DNA from: Ctena decussata
Taxonomy: Eukaryota; Mollusca; Bivalvia; Lucinida; Lucinidae
NCBI GenBank assembly: GCA_963989385.1
Contig: OZ022501.1
Location: 88,396,979-88,460,978, forward strand
DNA length: 64,000 bases
Direction of reading: 5' to 3'
Shown here piece after piece: positions 1 through 11,954 of this stretch. How positions within the stretch are numbered: the stretch's first letter is position 1; the number at the start of each line of letters is the position of its first letter. The translations under genes and the position numbers were made by a program. The notes beneath the pieces were generated by a model that made no database searches, had not been told where the DNA came from, and saw nothing but the letters and a program-made list of their open reading frames with translations.

Positions 1-781
1 GCAGCTGCATGGGTGCCAGGTATTCTACCGTAAACTCTACGGATTTTATTTACAGTGTATATGCTCATCAACCCACATTTTGTCACCAGTCATGAAGGAT
101 GAACTGCTTTTCAAATTGATTTGTGTTTAGGCGATTTTACAAATGGTAGGAATATGGAGACTTTAATAGAACATGCATGCAATCATTTGTGTGCAAATAA
201 ACTCAGCCCATCGCATCAGTGTCTTTGAGTCCACTAGTCGCATATATAATCTCGGCACTTGGGCCTGGTAAATTGTATGGTGAACAGTTGCTCCAAAGCA
301 GAAGTGATATTTCTTGTGACGTGGCGTATAGTACATGTCTATGTTTTCCCACCATTTTTACAAAGGGAAACAACTTTGGTGACTTTCTCTTTTGCTTCCT
401 CGGACGACGTAGCTCTTCCGAAATGTGGTCTACTATTAAACTTAAAATGCTGCTGAAGGACTCTTGCACAGAAACAACAAATTATTTGCTTCATTATAAA
501 GAAAATGACAAACTTTAAGTTAATTGCTTAATAGTTGTAGTATTTCAAAACATCAAACAACATATGTTTTGTTTTGTTTTTGCTTTATGCGCTCGAAGCC
601 TTAGGAGCACCGGAGGTTTGAAGTTTCCGGATTGTCCGTACGTGCGACAGTACTTAAGCATGTCGGTCGGTTCGAATATTATGTTTATTTTTTGTTAAAG
701 CTGCTCTTCGGAAAATATATTTGATAACCATTCGAGGTAAAGGGATCATACTTAGTATGACACTTACCTCGATCAAGTGCG
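1..781. other. Unassigned AT-rich non-coding DNA
   Basis: I see no recognisable protein, RNA gene or repeat here. Both strands are open for about 90 codons around 203-518, but they overlap one another and neither resembles a known family, so I do not call them. Confidence 0.5.
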
Positions 782-970
782 GTGATGCGATGGTGCGCGG
801 TGTATCTTCCAGTGCCGGGGCGTCCTACAAATTTGGATTTGGATACTGTGCTTGCAGTCGGTGCGGATAGGGGTTATTTGGACATTTTTTCTCTTGTCTA
901 TCATTTATGTCATCTTTCTCCATCTCTGGGCGACGGCCCGATATCGACTGAAATATTGTCTCAAAGGGCC
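782..970 (+). repeat. Interspersed repeat, CGGGGCGTCCTAC family, copy 1
   Basis: It contains the words GCCGGGGCGTCCTAC and AATATTGTCTCAAAGGGC. The first recurs at 6975-7060, and both recur inverted at 11215-11450. The family is unassigned. The reading frame that runs across this piece into the next repeat is an artefact of the junction between them. Confidence 0.55.
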
Positions 971-1310
971 GTAAAATCCAAAACAACCAACTTACCAACC
1001 TGGATCAAAGTAAAAAGTATGCAAAGACCAGGAACTGAAACAATCAAAATCCAAATCCAGCCCTCAAACCATAGTTGGAAACAACTAAGATTACAAATAA
1101 TCAAGATACAGAGAACATATGGCCAGCCGAGTGAGCAGCTTGTTCCCAAAAGGTGGCCACTCAGCAACCCAAACCGAACCAAGAATAATAATAACATACA
1201 TAAGGTAAAACATCACAGAAACTCTGACACCAAAAACAGGCAACAAAGAACCACAACAGAACTACCGCCTTGGAACGGTCAGTAATGAATTACTGGGGGG
1301 CTTAGCCTAT
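971..1310 (-). repeat. 3'-terminal module of Penelope-like family, copy 1
   Basis: It is nearly identical to 25719-25960 and is a diverged relative of the units at 40928, 43042 and 55022. Shared words are CAGGAAC near one end, GCCGAGTGAGCAGCTTGTTC in the middle, and CCGCCTTGGAACGGTCAGTA at the other end. Compared with the parent retroelement at 40686-45850 it is antisense, so I give the minus strand. No protein function is implied by the open frame across it. Confidence 0.6.
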
Positions 1311-2195
1311 CTATCTGTTCTACCTATCTCAAGAGGCATGTCCCAGGCTGGGACCAAAGTCTAGAACTTTGTTACGGGAAAATTTACTCATACTGATAAC
1401 ATGCGTTTGCTGTGTTAACGTTAATAATAATGATATGCATTTCAAGGGAAAACATTGATAATGGCGTTATCCATAAGAGCGTAACGTGACGTCATGTAAC
1501 TTTATTAATTCTGGCAAATTTCATTAGATACCAGTGTGTTTCAAACTGCCATAACATCCTTAATAATCTAGATAACTTCAAACGGTTTTGACCGTTTTGT
1601 TCTATAATGACATGCACATTCAGATAACGGAAAACCTAAAAATCGATTTTTTATGTCATAAGGTCGATTTCTATCTGGACGGGCTCATATGTTTAAGTAA
1701 ATCAATTAGAAACCCTAGCAAAGTATCCAGTTTGATGGCATTATTATTCATTGATTTATATACATTAGTTTATTCTGCTTCTAATAAGAATGTTAATTCA
1801 AAAACATAGTTGAGTTACAGATAAATAGGTATACTAATCAAGCATAGAAAAATTAGATTTAATGCCGTGAAAAAATGTTAATGTTGCAGGAAAGATCTCC
1901 CCGCCCCGGAGAGAGGGTACTCATGTATAATTATAACCACATACTATTTTATTGTAATAACCTTACGTTATTCTACATGTCATTTGAGTAATAAAAATAT
2001 GGTCTGTTCTGTTTGATGTATATGTGCCATCAAGGGGAAAAAGGGAGGGAGAAGCCTAAAGAGCTGCCCGTTACTGAAAATGGGCGGCTTTTGGTGTCGA
2101 CTCTCACTGCAAAAAAGCACAGGACAATAAAACTAAAAAGAACAGACACATACAATGCATATTGTTTTAATTTTTGGATTGGACCATGCTGAAAT
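1311..2195. other. AT-rich non-coding stretch
   Basis: Nothing recognisable on either strand. Short open frames here have no family resemblance and low-complexity composition. Confidence 0.4.
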
Positions 2196-2560
2196 GTGTA
2201 AAAGTAAAATGAAATTCTCAGAAACTGACACAATTTAATCCCAGATCCAACCCAAGACCCATGTGGGAAAGACACAACGCAAAATTAGTCACCACCAAAT
2301 ACAACACCAGCGGCAGCCATGTGAACAGACATTTCCCATGTAGGCGGCCAATGGGCTAGCCTTAACATCACAAACAATATATCAGTAACAGACATAGAAA
2401 CTTACAACACATAAAACAAACAAGAAGAACCAAAACAGAACTGTCGCCTTGGGATGGCCAGCAATGAAATTCTTGGGGGCACCGGTTTGTGGTCGACCAA
2501 CCCTCACCTTTGGTTCTATCTTGGTTCACCGGATACTTAGTTGTTCACTCAACAAAACCA
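2196..2560 (-). repeat. 3'-terminal module of Penelope-like family, diverged copy
   Basis: CAGAAACTGACACAATTTAA, the CCCATGTGGGAAAGACAC word and CGCCTTGGGATGGCCAGCAA occur in the same order as in the better-preserved copies. The tail reading ACCAACCCTCACCTTTGG corresponds to the CACCCTCACCCTCCGC tail at 43442-43463. Confidence 0.5.
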
Positions 2561-2939
2561 ACCACCGCCCACACAACAATCTTTCAAAAAAAAAACACCA
2601 ATTCTGACAATAAGAACAAATTAAACGTTAAAAATTAAACATCTATTTGTACCTTATTTTCTTTAATCTCAGGGCTAGCCTTAACATAACAATGCATATG
2701 TCAAAAGAGTCAAAGCGACAAACAACACATGAAACAACTAAGAAGAACCAGAAAACACAAAACAGAAAAGCCGCCTTGGGACCGCCAGCAATAAAATTAC
2801 TATTCTGACATTTTACTTAGATGGAGCGATTCAGGGCCTTATTGCCCCGCTTGTTTATTTTTTATTATTCTATACAAATCAAATAAATAAATACAAAAAC
2901 ACCACTTAAAGATGACTGGGCTCATACAATATGTTTGAA

Positions 2940-3342
2940 AGTATATGCAGACATAGGCAGACTTAGGAAAACGCACACAGGCTTTTGAGATTAGATGCTA
3001 CCGAAGGTTACTAAACAGTTTGTACAATGACCCAATAACCAAGAAAGAGGTTCGCAGAAAGATCCAAGCAGCTATTTGAGAATATGATGGACTCCTGACC
3101 CTGGTCAGGGAACGAAAACTAAGATGGTTTGGTCATGGCTCAAGGCCTACTGGTTTAGTAAAGACAATTCTAAAGGACACAGTGAAAGGAAATAGAAGAG
3201 AAGTGGTCGGAAGATAATATTAGGGAGTGGACAGGAATGGACTTTGCAAGCTCAACTAGAGCAGCTGAAAACGGTACAAGGTGGAAAGAGATCGTTTCGA
3301 AATCATCTGTGGTGCCCCAACGACCTTATAAGGTTGTGGAGC
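2940..3342 (+). pseudogene. LINE reverse-transcriptase C-terminus, decayed copy 1
   Basis: Reading across frames gives FEIRCYRRLLN, EVRRKIQAAI then a stop, and RKLRWFGHGSR followed by the TVKGNRRE tract. These are the conserved C-terminal motifs of an animal non-LTR (LINE) ORF2 protein, which nicks target DNA and reverse-transcribes its own RNA. The copy lacks the endonuclease and polymerase core and has a stop after QAAI and a frameshift near 3210. It is a dead 5'-truncated fragment inside the tandem duplication. Confidence 0.65.
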
Positions 3343-3344
3343 TT

Positions 3345-3645
3345 ACTATTCAGATCTTATTTATCTTCACTGCAGCTGGTGTTTGATCCATGTGGCGGCC
3401 GTAAAACGTCTCCCCGTACATCATCAAAGTGCAGATTATAGTTTCTTATCCTTTGGGATCATTGAGTTTATTGGAGTTATTTTGCAAATAGAGTTCCGGT
3501 TAAGCCGATGCTAGGGGCCGTGGCTGGTGTAGCACATTTCATAACTGATCATGAACAGACTCAATTAAACCGAGTCTACTATTTCTGTTCTTTGTTGATG
3601 TATTCCTTGATTCCCAGGGATCTTACTGTTCAGAACTTATTTATG
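3345..3645 (+). repeat. 270-bp tandem-type element, insertion in LINE 3' flank
   Basis: Its absence from the paired unit at 5020-5045 marks it as an insertion. A direct repeat, TTACTATTCAGATCTTATTT at the start and TTACTGTTCAGAACTTATTT 271 bp later, shows just over one monomer of the family that is tandem at 25195-25705. It shares the block GCAGCTGGTG...GGCGGCCGTAAAACGTCTCC with the hammerhead elements, but where those carry the ribozyme it has an AGACTC/GAGTCT stem and no intact hammerhead core. Confidence 0.65.
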
Positions 3646-4189
3646 GGATAGGATAGATTACAACAGAATAGCGGACATGTAATCCTAACGTGGGTACATG
3701 TATTTACACATTGTTCAAATATTTGTAAAAAGTAATAAATTGAATCTCCATTTAGGATGTTCTCTGGTCAGATACAAAATGCTCACTGGGTAATAAAGAG
3801 TTAATATTATCGGCTTTAGAAATTATACAAAATCATGTAAACAAAGTGAGGAAGAGCAAACTATAATGGCCAAATGTTTTACAAAGAGCAGTTTCTTTTA
3901 CGGTTTCTTTTTACAATTTTACTTTAAAAATGAACTCCATTTCCTTAAGATTCGGTTTACCTGTTTTATTTAAGCTAGTAATCAGAAAATTTTCAAACTC
4001 TCTGATAAGTCAGACTTTATCTGTAATTTTATTTTTCAAGCCTCAATTCTCTATTGTTTTGTTAATAAACGCCTATTTCTACAAGCCTTAGGGGGCTTTT
4101 ATGTTCTTTGAAAAAAATGTATTTATTCGGAATTTACTATTTTATTAAACATTTTACTACTCATCCAATTTCTATGAAAATATGGTCAA

Positions 4190-5500
4190 TCAACCCTCAC
4201 CCTTTGTTCTACTTTGGTTCATCGGATACTTATTTGTTCAACCCCACAAAAACAACCACCGCCCACTCAACAGTTTTACAAGAACACAAACCCTGACAAT
4301 CAGAACAAATTATACGTTATACATTTAACTTCTATTCTTACCTGTTTTCAATTTTTTAATGTCAGCCTTAACATAACAATGCATATGTCAGTAGAGTCAA
4401 AGCGACAAACAACATATGAAACAACTAAGAAGAACCAAATCAGAAATGCCGCCTTGGGATGGCAAGCAATAAAATATCTGTTTTGACCTTTTACTCAGAT
4501 GAGCGATTCAGGACCTTATTGTCTCACTTGTTTTTTATCATTCTATACAAATAAAAAAAAAAAAAAAAAAATAACAAAAAAAAAAAAACACTTACATGAC
4601 GACTGGGCTCATACAAGTATGTTGATGGTTTATGCGGACAATCTTAGACTTAGAAAAAGAGTGAAGGCTTTTGAGATGAGATGCTACCGAAGGTTACTGA
4701 ACATTTCGTACAAGGAACATATAATCAATGTAGAAGTTCGCAGAAAGATCCATGCTGTTATTTAAGAATATGATAGACTCCTGGCCCTGGTCAAGGAATG
4801 GAAACATAAGGTGGTTTGGCCATGTATCAAGGTCTACTGCTATAGCAAAGGGAATTCTACAGGGCACAGTGAAAGGTAAAAGAAGAAAAGGCAGACAGAA
4901 GAAAAGCCCGGAAGATAATATTGGAGAGTGGATAGGAATGGACTTTGCCAGCTCAACTAGAGCAGCAGAAAACGGGGAAAAGTGGAAAGGGATCGTGATG
5001 AAATCATCTGTGGTGCCTCAACAGGTTATTACATAGAATGAAATACAACAGAATACTTGGCATTTAATCCTGGCGTGAGTATAAACACATTGTTCAGATA
5101 TCAGTAAAAAGTAATAAATTGAACCCCCATTTGGGATGTTCTCTGTTCAGATATAAAATACTCACTGGGTAATATGTAAAGAGTTAATATTATCGGCTTT
5201 ATAAATGACACAAAATCATACAAACAAACTGAGGAAGAGTAAACTAAAATGGCCAAATATTTTACATAGAGCAGTTTCTTTTACGGCATTTTTTTGGTTT
5301 ATTTAAGCGAATATCAGAAAATGTTTAAAGTCTATGATAAATCAGACTCCATTTGTAATTTTACTTTTCAAGCCTTAATTTTTTGTTAATATACGTCTGT
5401 TTCTACAAGGCTTAGGAGGCCTTTTTACTTTGAAACTGCATTTATTCGGATTTTACTAATTTATAAACGTTTTACTAGTCATCCAATGTCTCTGAAAATA
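4190..5500 (+). repeat. Tandem duplication unit 2
   Basis: Second unit of the direct duplication described for 2500-4183, in the same segment order and without the 300-bp insertion. It includes an A-rich tract at 4551-4589. Confidence 0.7.
4637..5036 (+). pseudogene. LINE reverse-transcriptase C-terminus, copy 2
   Basis: The first frame gives LRKRVKAFEMRCYRRLLNIS and EVRRKIHAVI, then stops at about 4764. The adjacent frame continues NGNIRWFGHVSRS, GTVKGKRRKGRQKK and GEWIGMDFASSTRAAENG. It is the same ORF2 tail as copy 1 with one frameshift, and retains no catalytic domain. Its relation to the longer broken element at 24890-28065 is clear from shared CYRRLLNISYK and TVKGKRR motifs. Confidence 0.7.
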
Positions 5501-6200
5501 ATCAGGCCAGGACATAAGGACAATTACAAGTAATACCACATTTTCATCTCCAAATTTATATGGTAATATTATATGACAAACAAAATTTGTCCGTGTGAAC
5601 AGAAAATTTGCTATAGAATATGTAGCAAAGAAACTAGCTATGGTGATGAACACTGAAAAAGTTGCTCATAATTATATCGGTTTGATTTTAAACAACACTT
5701 ATTAAACAAATAAAAAGTGCCATGGTTGGCCGTTCATACGGAAAAAGCTTATATATCGCGGTAATTCTAACAAATAATGTTTCATCATGTTACCACAGCA
5801 GCAACTATTTTATTTCACAGTTTTCTTAAACAAATAATTTGCTCCGTGTGAACGCAAAATGTGTGGAAAACTTTCTTTGTTAAAGTTTCTGTGACAAAGA
5901 AACTTTGATCATATGAACGAGGCTTAAGCTGTCATCATACAAACAGCAGCCATTATAGTTTTATGTCCTTAAATGTGGTCCTTGACTTCTACAATGTCGA
6001 TAACGGCAATAATTGTCGCGCGACATTAATAAAACGTCAGTTTTAGCTCTAATGTCACTTATCATGACATTAGAATGGCGAATGAGCGGCGGCCGATTTT
6101 GCAATGAAACGCAATCATCAGTCATATGAAAATCGTGAGTTCATTGAATTAAACATGTTTTGATAGATTACAAGAATTCCGCGGAATGCTATGTCGCACC
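5501..6200. other. AT-rich non-coding stretch with short direct repeats
   Basis: TCCGTGTGAACAGAAAATTT near 5590 and CTCCGTGTGAACGCAAAATG near 5845 are direct repeats about 255 bp apart, suggesting an old small transposon. An open frame on the minus strand at 5456-5653 has no resemblance to a family. Nothing else is recognisable. Confidence 0.35.
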
Positions 6201-6206
6201 TGCATT

Positions 6207-6303
6207 GTTAGCCTGGCTTCCAGGCTAAATGGTTATATGTATTCAAATAGTAGAAGTCTTAACACGGCTTTTTTATTCTGATGGCCAACCATTTAGCCTG
6301 GTG
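6207..6303. repeat. Foldback with 15-bp perfect arms
   Basis: CCAGGCTAAATGGTT near 6218 is the exact inverse of AACCATTTAGCCTGG near 6288, with a loop of about 55 bp. It is a small inverted repeat with no coding content, probably a relic of a short transposon. Confidence 0.6.
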
Positions 6304-6479
6304 TAATCTGGCTTAGGCTGAAAAGCCATTAATCTGAGCAACAGTTATGCCTTCAGTACCAGTGCTATAAATACCATGCAACCACCTTCCCAATTAGACA
6401 TGGGTGATTATAACCGACTTGAATCCTCTAAAATAGATTAACTCTTTGTTGGTGGTGAGGTCAGTAAAAGATTTCTCAG

Positions 6480-6790
6480 AGACAGCTTTGATAATGTATG
6501 GAATTTACAACAGCTGTCAGATCAAACTACCGTAAAAATTCTAAATATTGGGACACCTAAAATATTTATCGTTATTCTCCTAAAATTGAACAGGAAGGTT
6601 TTAAGTTGCAGTAATGTGTCTAAGAAATGTAGATGGAATGGCAAATAGTGCAGACCCTGATCAAACTGCTCCTAGAGGAGCAGTCTAATCTGGGTCTGCA
6701 CTATTTGCTCAGACCTATTTGACCCAATACTTATTTTTTACCTAAAAAGTGTTATTATGATCTTGTAGTCTTACTATAATTAAATTCCAA
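6480..6790. mobile_element. Foldback MITE with 17-bp perfect hairpin
   Basis: GCAAATAGTGCAGACCC (6641-6657) and GGGTCTGCACTATTTGC (6692-6708) are perfect inverses. Inside them ACTGCTCC/GGAGCAGT forms a second stem at 6665-6684. Diverged relatives with the same flanking phrase (ATTCTAAAYATTGG and GACCTATTTGACCCA) lie at 13150-13345 and 19430-19560. There is no coding content, so it is a non-autonomous element. The ends are not fixed. Confidence 0.65.
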
Positions 6791-6954
6791 CAGTGAAATA
6801 CGAAAAAAATGTGTCATTTTAGGAATTTAACAAGGAGAAGAGTGGCTAAGTCCCCATGCCTCATGATCCGTAACAGAAAAAGAAAAACAATAGTTACAGT
6901 AATTATTCAAAACAAATGGCAATATCTCATGCAGTGAATGCAGATACATGCACT

Positions 6955-7145
6955 AGCATTCCATTCTCATTTGGGTTGGTCGGGGTGGGCGATGGTATAT
7001 GGTAACTTTCAATGCCGGGGCGTCCTACTAATTTGGATACAAGTAGGGCAAGGGCCTACTGTGCACCTATTAGTATGTACCCATAGAGAAGACACAGATC
7101 AACCTGTGCGTTCCTGCGATCTCAACATAGTCACTAAGTTAACAT
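6955..7145 (+). repeat. Interspersed repeat, CGGGGCGTCCTAC family, copy 2
   Basis: It contains ATGCCGGGGCGTCCTACTAA followed by GGGCAAGGGCCTACTGTG, shared with the inverted copy at 11215-11450 and partly with 782-970. The 69-codon frame across it is a by-product of the repeat. Confidence 0.55.
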
Positions 7146-7179
7146 AAAAAAGTGCATGGACCCTGATAATTACTGTTAT

Positions 7180-7940
7180 ATATCAAACAGCCTAGGACAT
7201 ATAAGTCAGCATTGATGCGCAGGCTGATCCGCGTCTTCACTTTATGCACAGGCTATGCATACTATTTTAGTCTGTGTCATGGCTTATTTATGTATGAATT
7301 TAGTGTGCGCATCTGCACTGTCTGATCAGAGTTCACATCCTTATACATGGAGAATCTGATCAGACTACATGAAAAGCCTTTATATTTGGCAATTGCAATG
7401 TCGAAAAGTCTGTTCAGACTACTTGAATAGGCAGACTAATCTGATGATTCTTTTTCATTTAAATAGCCCGCATACCCACACATTCTGATCAGTCTTCCCT
7501 ATCTACATCCATAAGCTATATAAATAAAAATGGGGGAGGCTGATCATCAGGCTGCCAGAACACACTGGCTGAGTTGAGTCTTCAGTTTGTACATATTGCC
7601 CTGATTACACTGCGTGACTTCACATGCTGATCTGAGTCTTTCTTTTGCAATATCAGAAAGATCAGTCAGACTGTGTAGCTCCGCACACTGATCTAACTCT
7701 TCATTTTGTGCATATAGATGCATGTAATAAGTCATAGTAATGTTTCTCGTGTCTTTGCTCATTTTTGATGTAAGGATGGTTTTATTTAGCTAGTAAGCAA
7801 GAGATTATAAAGCACGTGTACAGACTGACAAAAGTCTTCACTATATAAGCTATCAATTAGGGATGACCAGACTGCACAGATCTACAGATTTATCTGAGTC
7901 TTGGTTTTTGTACACGCCTTATTGCTACAATACACCTTTT
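7180..7940. repeat. Diverged repeats rich in CTGATC / CAGACT
   Basis: The words CTGATC, GATCAG, TGAGTCTTC and CAGACTA recur roughly every 60-120 bp on both strands. It looks like an old expanded foldback or tandem repeat. The 71-codon minus-strand frame at 7547-7762 is built from these words and is not called. Confidence 0.35.
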
Positions 7941-8369
7941 TCTATGGTATGCCTCATGTCAGTTTTTCTTCATCAAGCTTTAAAAGTTAATCCCGGAAAA
8001 AGTTTCCAATGAAACAAGAAAGTGCTAATTTTGTCTTCTGCAATACAAGAGAGACAAGTAACATGTGGTCAAATTAGATACACATAATAAAATCCCGATC
8101 AAGCTCCTATCCTCAGACAACTGACCTGTGGCTATAACACAGACTGACAACTGATTTGATTAACGAGAATTTGTCTCGGGAATTCCTGAGATACTACGGG
8201 AAAACCCCTGCCAAAGATTACCAGTCCCTTTGGTCAAAACCAAAAAATAAAAAAAGGACTGGGAGCCAGTCTACTGCATTGTATGCTTCCACGGTAGCAG
8301 AGGTCACGATGAGAAGAAAGTGAAAGCAAAAACTGAAAATTAGAAACCCGAAATAGTTTCAGGCAAGGA

Positions 8370-9153
8370 TTAATCTGACACCAATTTTGTCGAAATCCAT
8401 CTTGTTGTTCTCAAGGTACTGCCATTTTCATGTTCGTGCTACTTTTAGTAACGCTAGATGTCAGCCATCTTGGATGACCAATCTGCCAGTTAAAAAGTGT
8501 AATAGCTATATGCAAGGATCATTCTGACACAAAAATGGTCCAAATACATTCAGGGGTTCCTGAGACATTGCCATTTGCATGTTTTTGCTATTTTTACTAA
8601 CAACAGCTTGCGGCCATCTTGGATGGTGCATTCTCACAAATTTGAAAAAAAAAAAACTTCAAGAATCATTCTGATTAAATTTGAGCAAAATCCATTTAGT
8701 GTTTTTGAATTTATTGGCATTCAAGGAAAATTTGGACTTGTTAACCAAAAGTAGGTCACTGTGACCTAATTCCGCTATAGTATTTTTTTCATTTTCATTT
8801 ATTGTTAAGATAAGGTCCTACTCATATTCCATGCCAAATTTTAGCCAATTATACTATGTGGTTCCAGAGAAATAGTTGATTTTGTTGTTTTGCTATTTTC
8901 AGTAACGGCGGCCATATTGAATTCTCGACCAGGCTGAATTTCTCTAAACTGCAGCCGTTTAGTCTGATTATATTCCATATGAAATTTGAGAAGCATGGGT
9001 GCAGTGGTTTTGGAGAAATTAACTTCACAAATCTTAACGCCAGGGCCAACGTAAATGTGAACGGAATGACGGACGAACGGACGGAATGACGGACGGACGG
9101 ACGGAAAACCGGACACCTATATCGCACCTTGCTAAAGCAGGTGTGACAATTAA
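8370..9153 (+). mobile_element. Non-autonomous element with tandem core, ACGG run and 3' hairpin
   Basis: The core holds diverged repeats of the phrase GCCATCTTGGATG and ATTCTGACACAAAAATGGTC. It is followed by an ACGG-type run at 9058-9105 and a small terminal hairpin, CACCTTGCTAAAGCAGGTG, at about 9125-9143. The order tandem core, ACGG run, hairpin recurs in at least six other elements here and matches the bivalve pearl-type layout. The 5' end is not defined. Confidence 0.6.
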
Positions 9154-9322
9154 AACCGTCATGTTCGCTAGTATGAATCCGTTGCATTGTCACTATCAAA
9201 ACGTTTCAAACTTAAGGTTTTGTCCTTTTTTAAAATAAGACTGGAGTGGTCGAAAACATGGTGGCCATAAGTTGTAGTGAAAAAGGCGTGAGGCGCCAGT
9301 TCTCGTCCAATTAAACTCTCCG

Positions 9323-9323
<1 letters not shown>

Positions 9324-9353
<30 letters not shown>
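9324..9353 (+). repeat. Poly-A tract
   Basis: About 30 uninterrupted A residues. It could be the tail of a retroposed copy, but no family is recognisable upstream. Confidence 0.9.
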
Positions 9354-9356
<3 letters not shown>

Positions 9357-9679
9357 CAATAGACTGTGTCATAAACAATTTAGAAGTTTCAGACATCCCA
9401 GAGCAAATAATAAGAATCGCGGCGTAATGCAAAGAATGACAGGTGAGTCATCAACCTGTGAGTTGAAAGGTGAGAGACAAATCGCGTTAAAGATTTTGTA
9501 ACGATATGTCAAGAATTTTCGCAACGAAGGATCTCCGAACAACGATGAACTCGTGAACTCGCGTTAAACTTTATTTCCGTGTGCAACTTGGTGTTTCGCG
9601 GCGCCGAATGAAATTTGTTTCTTTTTTTGAGCTAGGGATTTATGAGTTCGGACTTATGATTTGGGTACTACTATGTAGT

Positions 9680-10420
9680 GCTTGGAAAATGGCTAAGTTC
9701 AAAAGCTTATGAGTTTGTAAAAAGTTACATTTCAGCATCAAACTTCCACATTCACAATTTACATACGTCTGTAGCATATAAACATATAAACGAAGTACTG
9801 AAAAGGTACAATGGAAGCTCTAAGAGAAGTTGATCGCACAAAGTATGCACTATCAACCATTATTTAAATATGCAGTTTTCGGAAAAACACTGTCAATTTG
9901 ATATAAAATATTTTGTTTTCATTTTTTCAGAATAAGACTTCTTTATGCACATCTTGAATATGTCTATATCAAATATGCAAAAATGACAAAAGGTCTAACG
10001 AAAGCTCTGGGAGCAGTTGATTACACAACGTAAGCTTTGTCAACCATTATTGAATATGTGCAAAGGTCGAAAAATGGCTAAATTAACAAAGATGTCAAAA
10101 GATATCTTTTCGGCACCAAACGTCTTTATGCATATTATCACTCAGTCTGTAACATATCTGCAAAAGACTGAAAAGGTCAATGAAAGCTCTAAGAGGACAC
10201 ACAATATACACTATCAACCTCTATTGAATACGTGCTTAGGTCAGAAAATGGATAAGTTCAAAACCAAATAAATGTGGTCGAAATATTTTTCATCATTAAA
10301 CTTTTTCAAATCATATTTGCAAAGTACTGAAAAGATCCACTAAAAGCTCAAAGAAAAGTTGATTTCACAAACTATTTACTATCAGTCATAATACAAACAT
10401 ATCATTATACGAATTACAAA
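9680..10420. repeat. Diverged tandem array, about 180-bp period
   Basis: The phrase GAAAGCTCTAAGAG or close variants recur near 9811, 9999, 10181 and 10346, each followed by TGATYRCACAA and CTATCAACC. That gives roughly four units of about 180 bp. It may be the core of another non-autonomous element, but no ACGG run or hairpin follows. Confidence 0.65.
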
Positions 10421-11205
10421 GCGGCATAACTATTGCAGTACTAAGTTAAAAGACAGGCAAGGATCAGAAAAGCATTTAGTCTCTATTTTCTCATCATACC
10501 TGCATTTTTGTATGGTTATATTGTGGTAAGCTATCGAAGTTATGTAGCAAAAACCTCAAATGTTGACTGAAGGACATACATGATGAAACAGTATACCCCT
10601 AAAATTACGTTTTGTGTGTGTGATTTTTGGGTGGGGGTGGGGGAGGGGTATAAAATGTAAATATGATAACGTTTGTTGTATTGCTACCTACAATTAAATA
10701 GTGAACGCTATGCTCTCTCTCCCTCAGAAAAAAAAACTGTCGATCAAAGATACGACTTCTAAAAGGACCCGGCATGACATAGAATACTATGGCCCCCCAT
10801 TCAACTCACTTAAAAACTATATGGTTTCTGTTTTAATCATCTGCGTAATTGGGTCGTACGTAAATTATGTTTCTGCTTCGTGAGGCATTCGTGTGCGAAT
10901 CCTACCATCTAGGAACTTTTTTTAACTTCTTTTAGATGGTCTATAAATATGATACATGTACTCCGAGGTTGTCGCCGGATAATCGGTTTATCACGTTTTG
11001 TAGCGTTTGGAATTTGATAAATTTTCAGACCAAAATACTGTCAAAGAGCATCCATACCGGATACCTTGTGTGCGGAATTACGCATAAGGTTTCGTACCAT
11101 TCTTATTGAAGCTTTAGTCAAGCTTTAAGAATAAGTGAATCATACAACGGTATTGTTTGGAATGCACTTGCATTAAATATTTAAGAAATTCAATGTTGGT
11201 TGGTT
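10421..11205. other. Unassigned non-coding stretch
   Basis: AT-rich, with a G/T-rich patch near 10612-10650. Nothing recognisable on either strand. Confidence 0.4.
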
Positions 11206-11214
11206 GGTTGTTTT

Positions 11215-11450
11215 GAGTTCATGAGCCCTTTGAGACAATATTGAAGCCTATTTCAACCCGTCTTCCAGACAGAGGGAGAAAAGAAAAAAGAGAGGTATGG
11301 CAAACGAGAGAATTAAATATCCAAACAAAACTTGCCCACACAGTAGGCCCTTGCTCTATAATTATCCAAATTAGTAGGACATCCCGGCGCCGAACGCTAC
11401 CCGGTGTAATACCATTGCCCGACCGCAACCAACCCCGTACGAAATTCAAA
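11215..11450 (-). repeat. Interspersed repeat, CGGGGCGTCCTAC family, copy 3
   Basis: On the minus strand it reads GCGCCGGGATGTCCTACTAA, then GAGCAAGGGCCTACTGTG, and ends in AATATTGTCTCAAAGGGC. It is the longest of the three copies and links the start seen at 6975 with the end seen at 950. The overlapping long frames on both strands are not genes. Confidence 0.6.
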
Positions 11451-11954
11451 ACGCACTTGCAGTTTCCACATCCTTATTTTTCTGACGGATACTTTCTGAA
11501 AATTTACATCCTTATCCCCAGAATAATTTGCACCTCCTTTCCCGCATATATTCTTTATCCCCTTTTTCGTCTTTTTTGTCCAATTTGATAAATTTACTAC
11601 TTTTCTATTGCGAAAACTCAAACGTCTATTCAGGCGCGGTGCCCTGTTGTCTTGGATAGTGACGTACACGGTTTAGCGTTACGGCAGTTGACGTTATGAT
11701 AACCGTAGAAGAAAACAATGACGCTACGTCAAAATGAACGCGCACGAACATTGAGGTGATTTCCTTTTCAGCTCCCTGAAGTCGTTTCAATTTCGATTTT
11801 CTATTAATCTTGAGAAGTTAAGGGACCAAGATGTGATATGCACTTTTCAAGCAACAGAAGGTGGGAAGTTTGCACCACTCATTGGTCTGAAGGATGATTA
11901 CATGGGCATAGATACCATGATTACCACCTACAATTGAGCAGTGATTGATGCAGC

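Larger units (their letters stand above)
2500..4183 (+). repeat. Tandem duplication unit 1 (LINE 3' end plus flanks)
   Basis: This unit and 4190-5500 share the same series of segments in the same order: a CAACCCTCACC start, a module ending in CCGCCTTGGGA, a LINE C-terminus, the phrase AGTTAATATTATCGGCTTTA, and an AGGCTT hairpin tail. Unit 1 is longer because it contains a 300-bp insertion at about 3345-3640 that unit 2 lacks. It is a direct duplication followed by independent decay. Confidence 0.7.

Noticed and set aside
203..518. Overlapping open frames on both strands
   Set aside because: No domain, no splice context, and the strands shadow each other.
5456..5653. Hydrophobic minus-strand frame considered as a further TRP membrane exon
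   Set aside because: No S3-S6 motif, no good splice sites, and the region contains direct repeats suggestive of an old transposon.
9168..9432. Phe-rich frames near 9.3 kb
   Set aside because: They read through the poly-A tract and have no other support.
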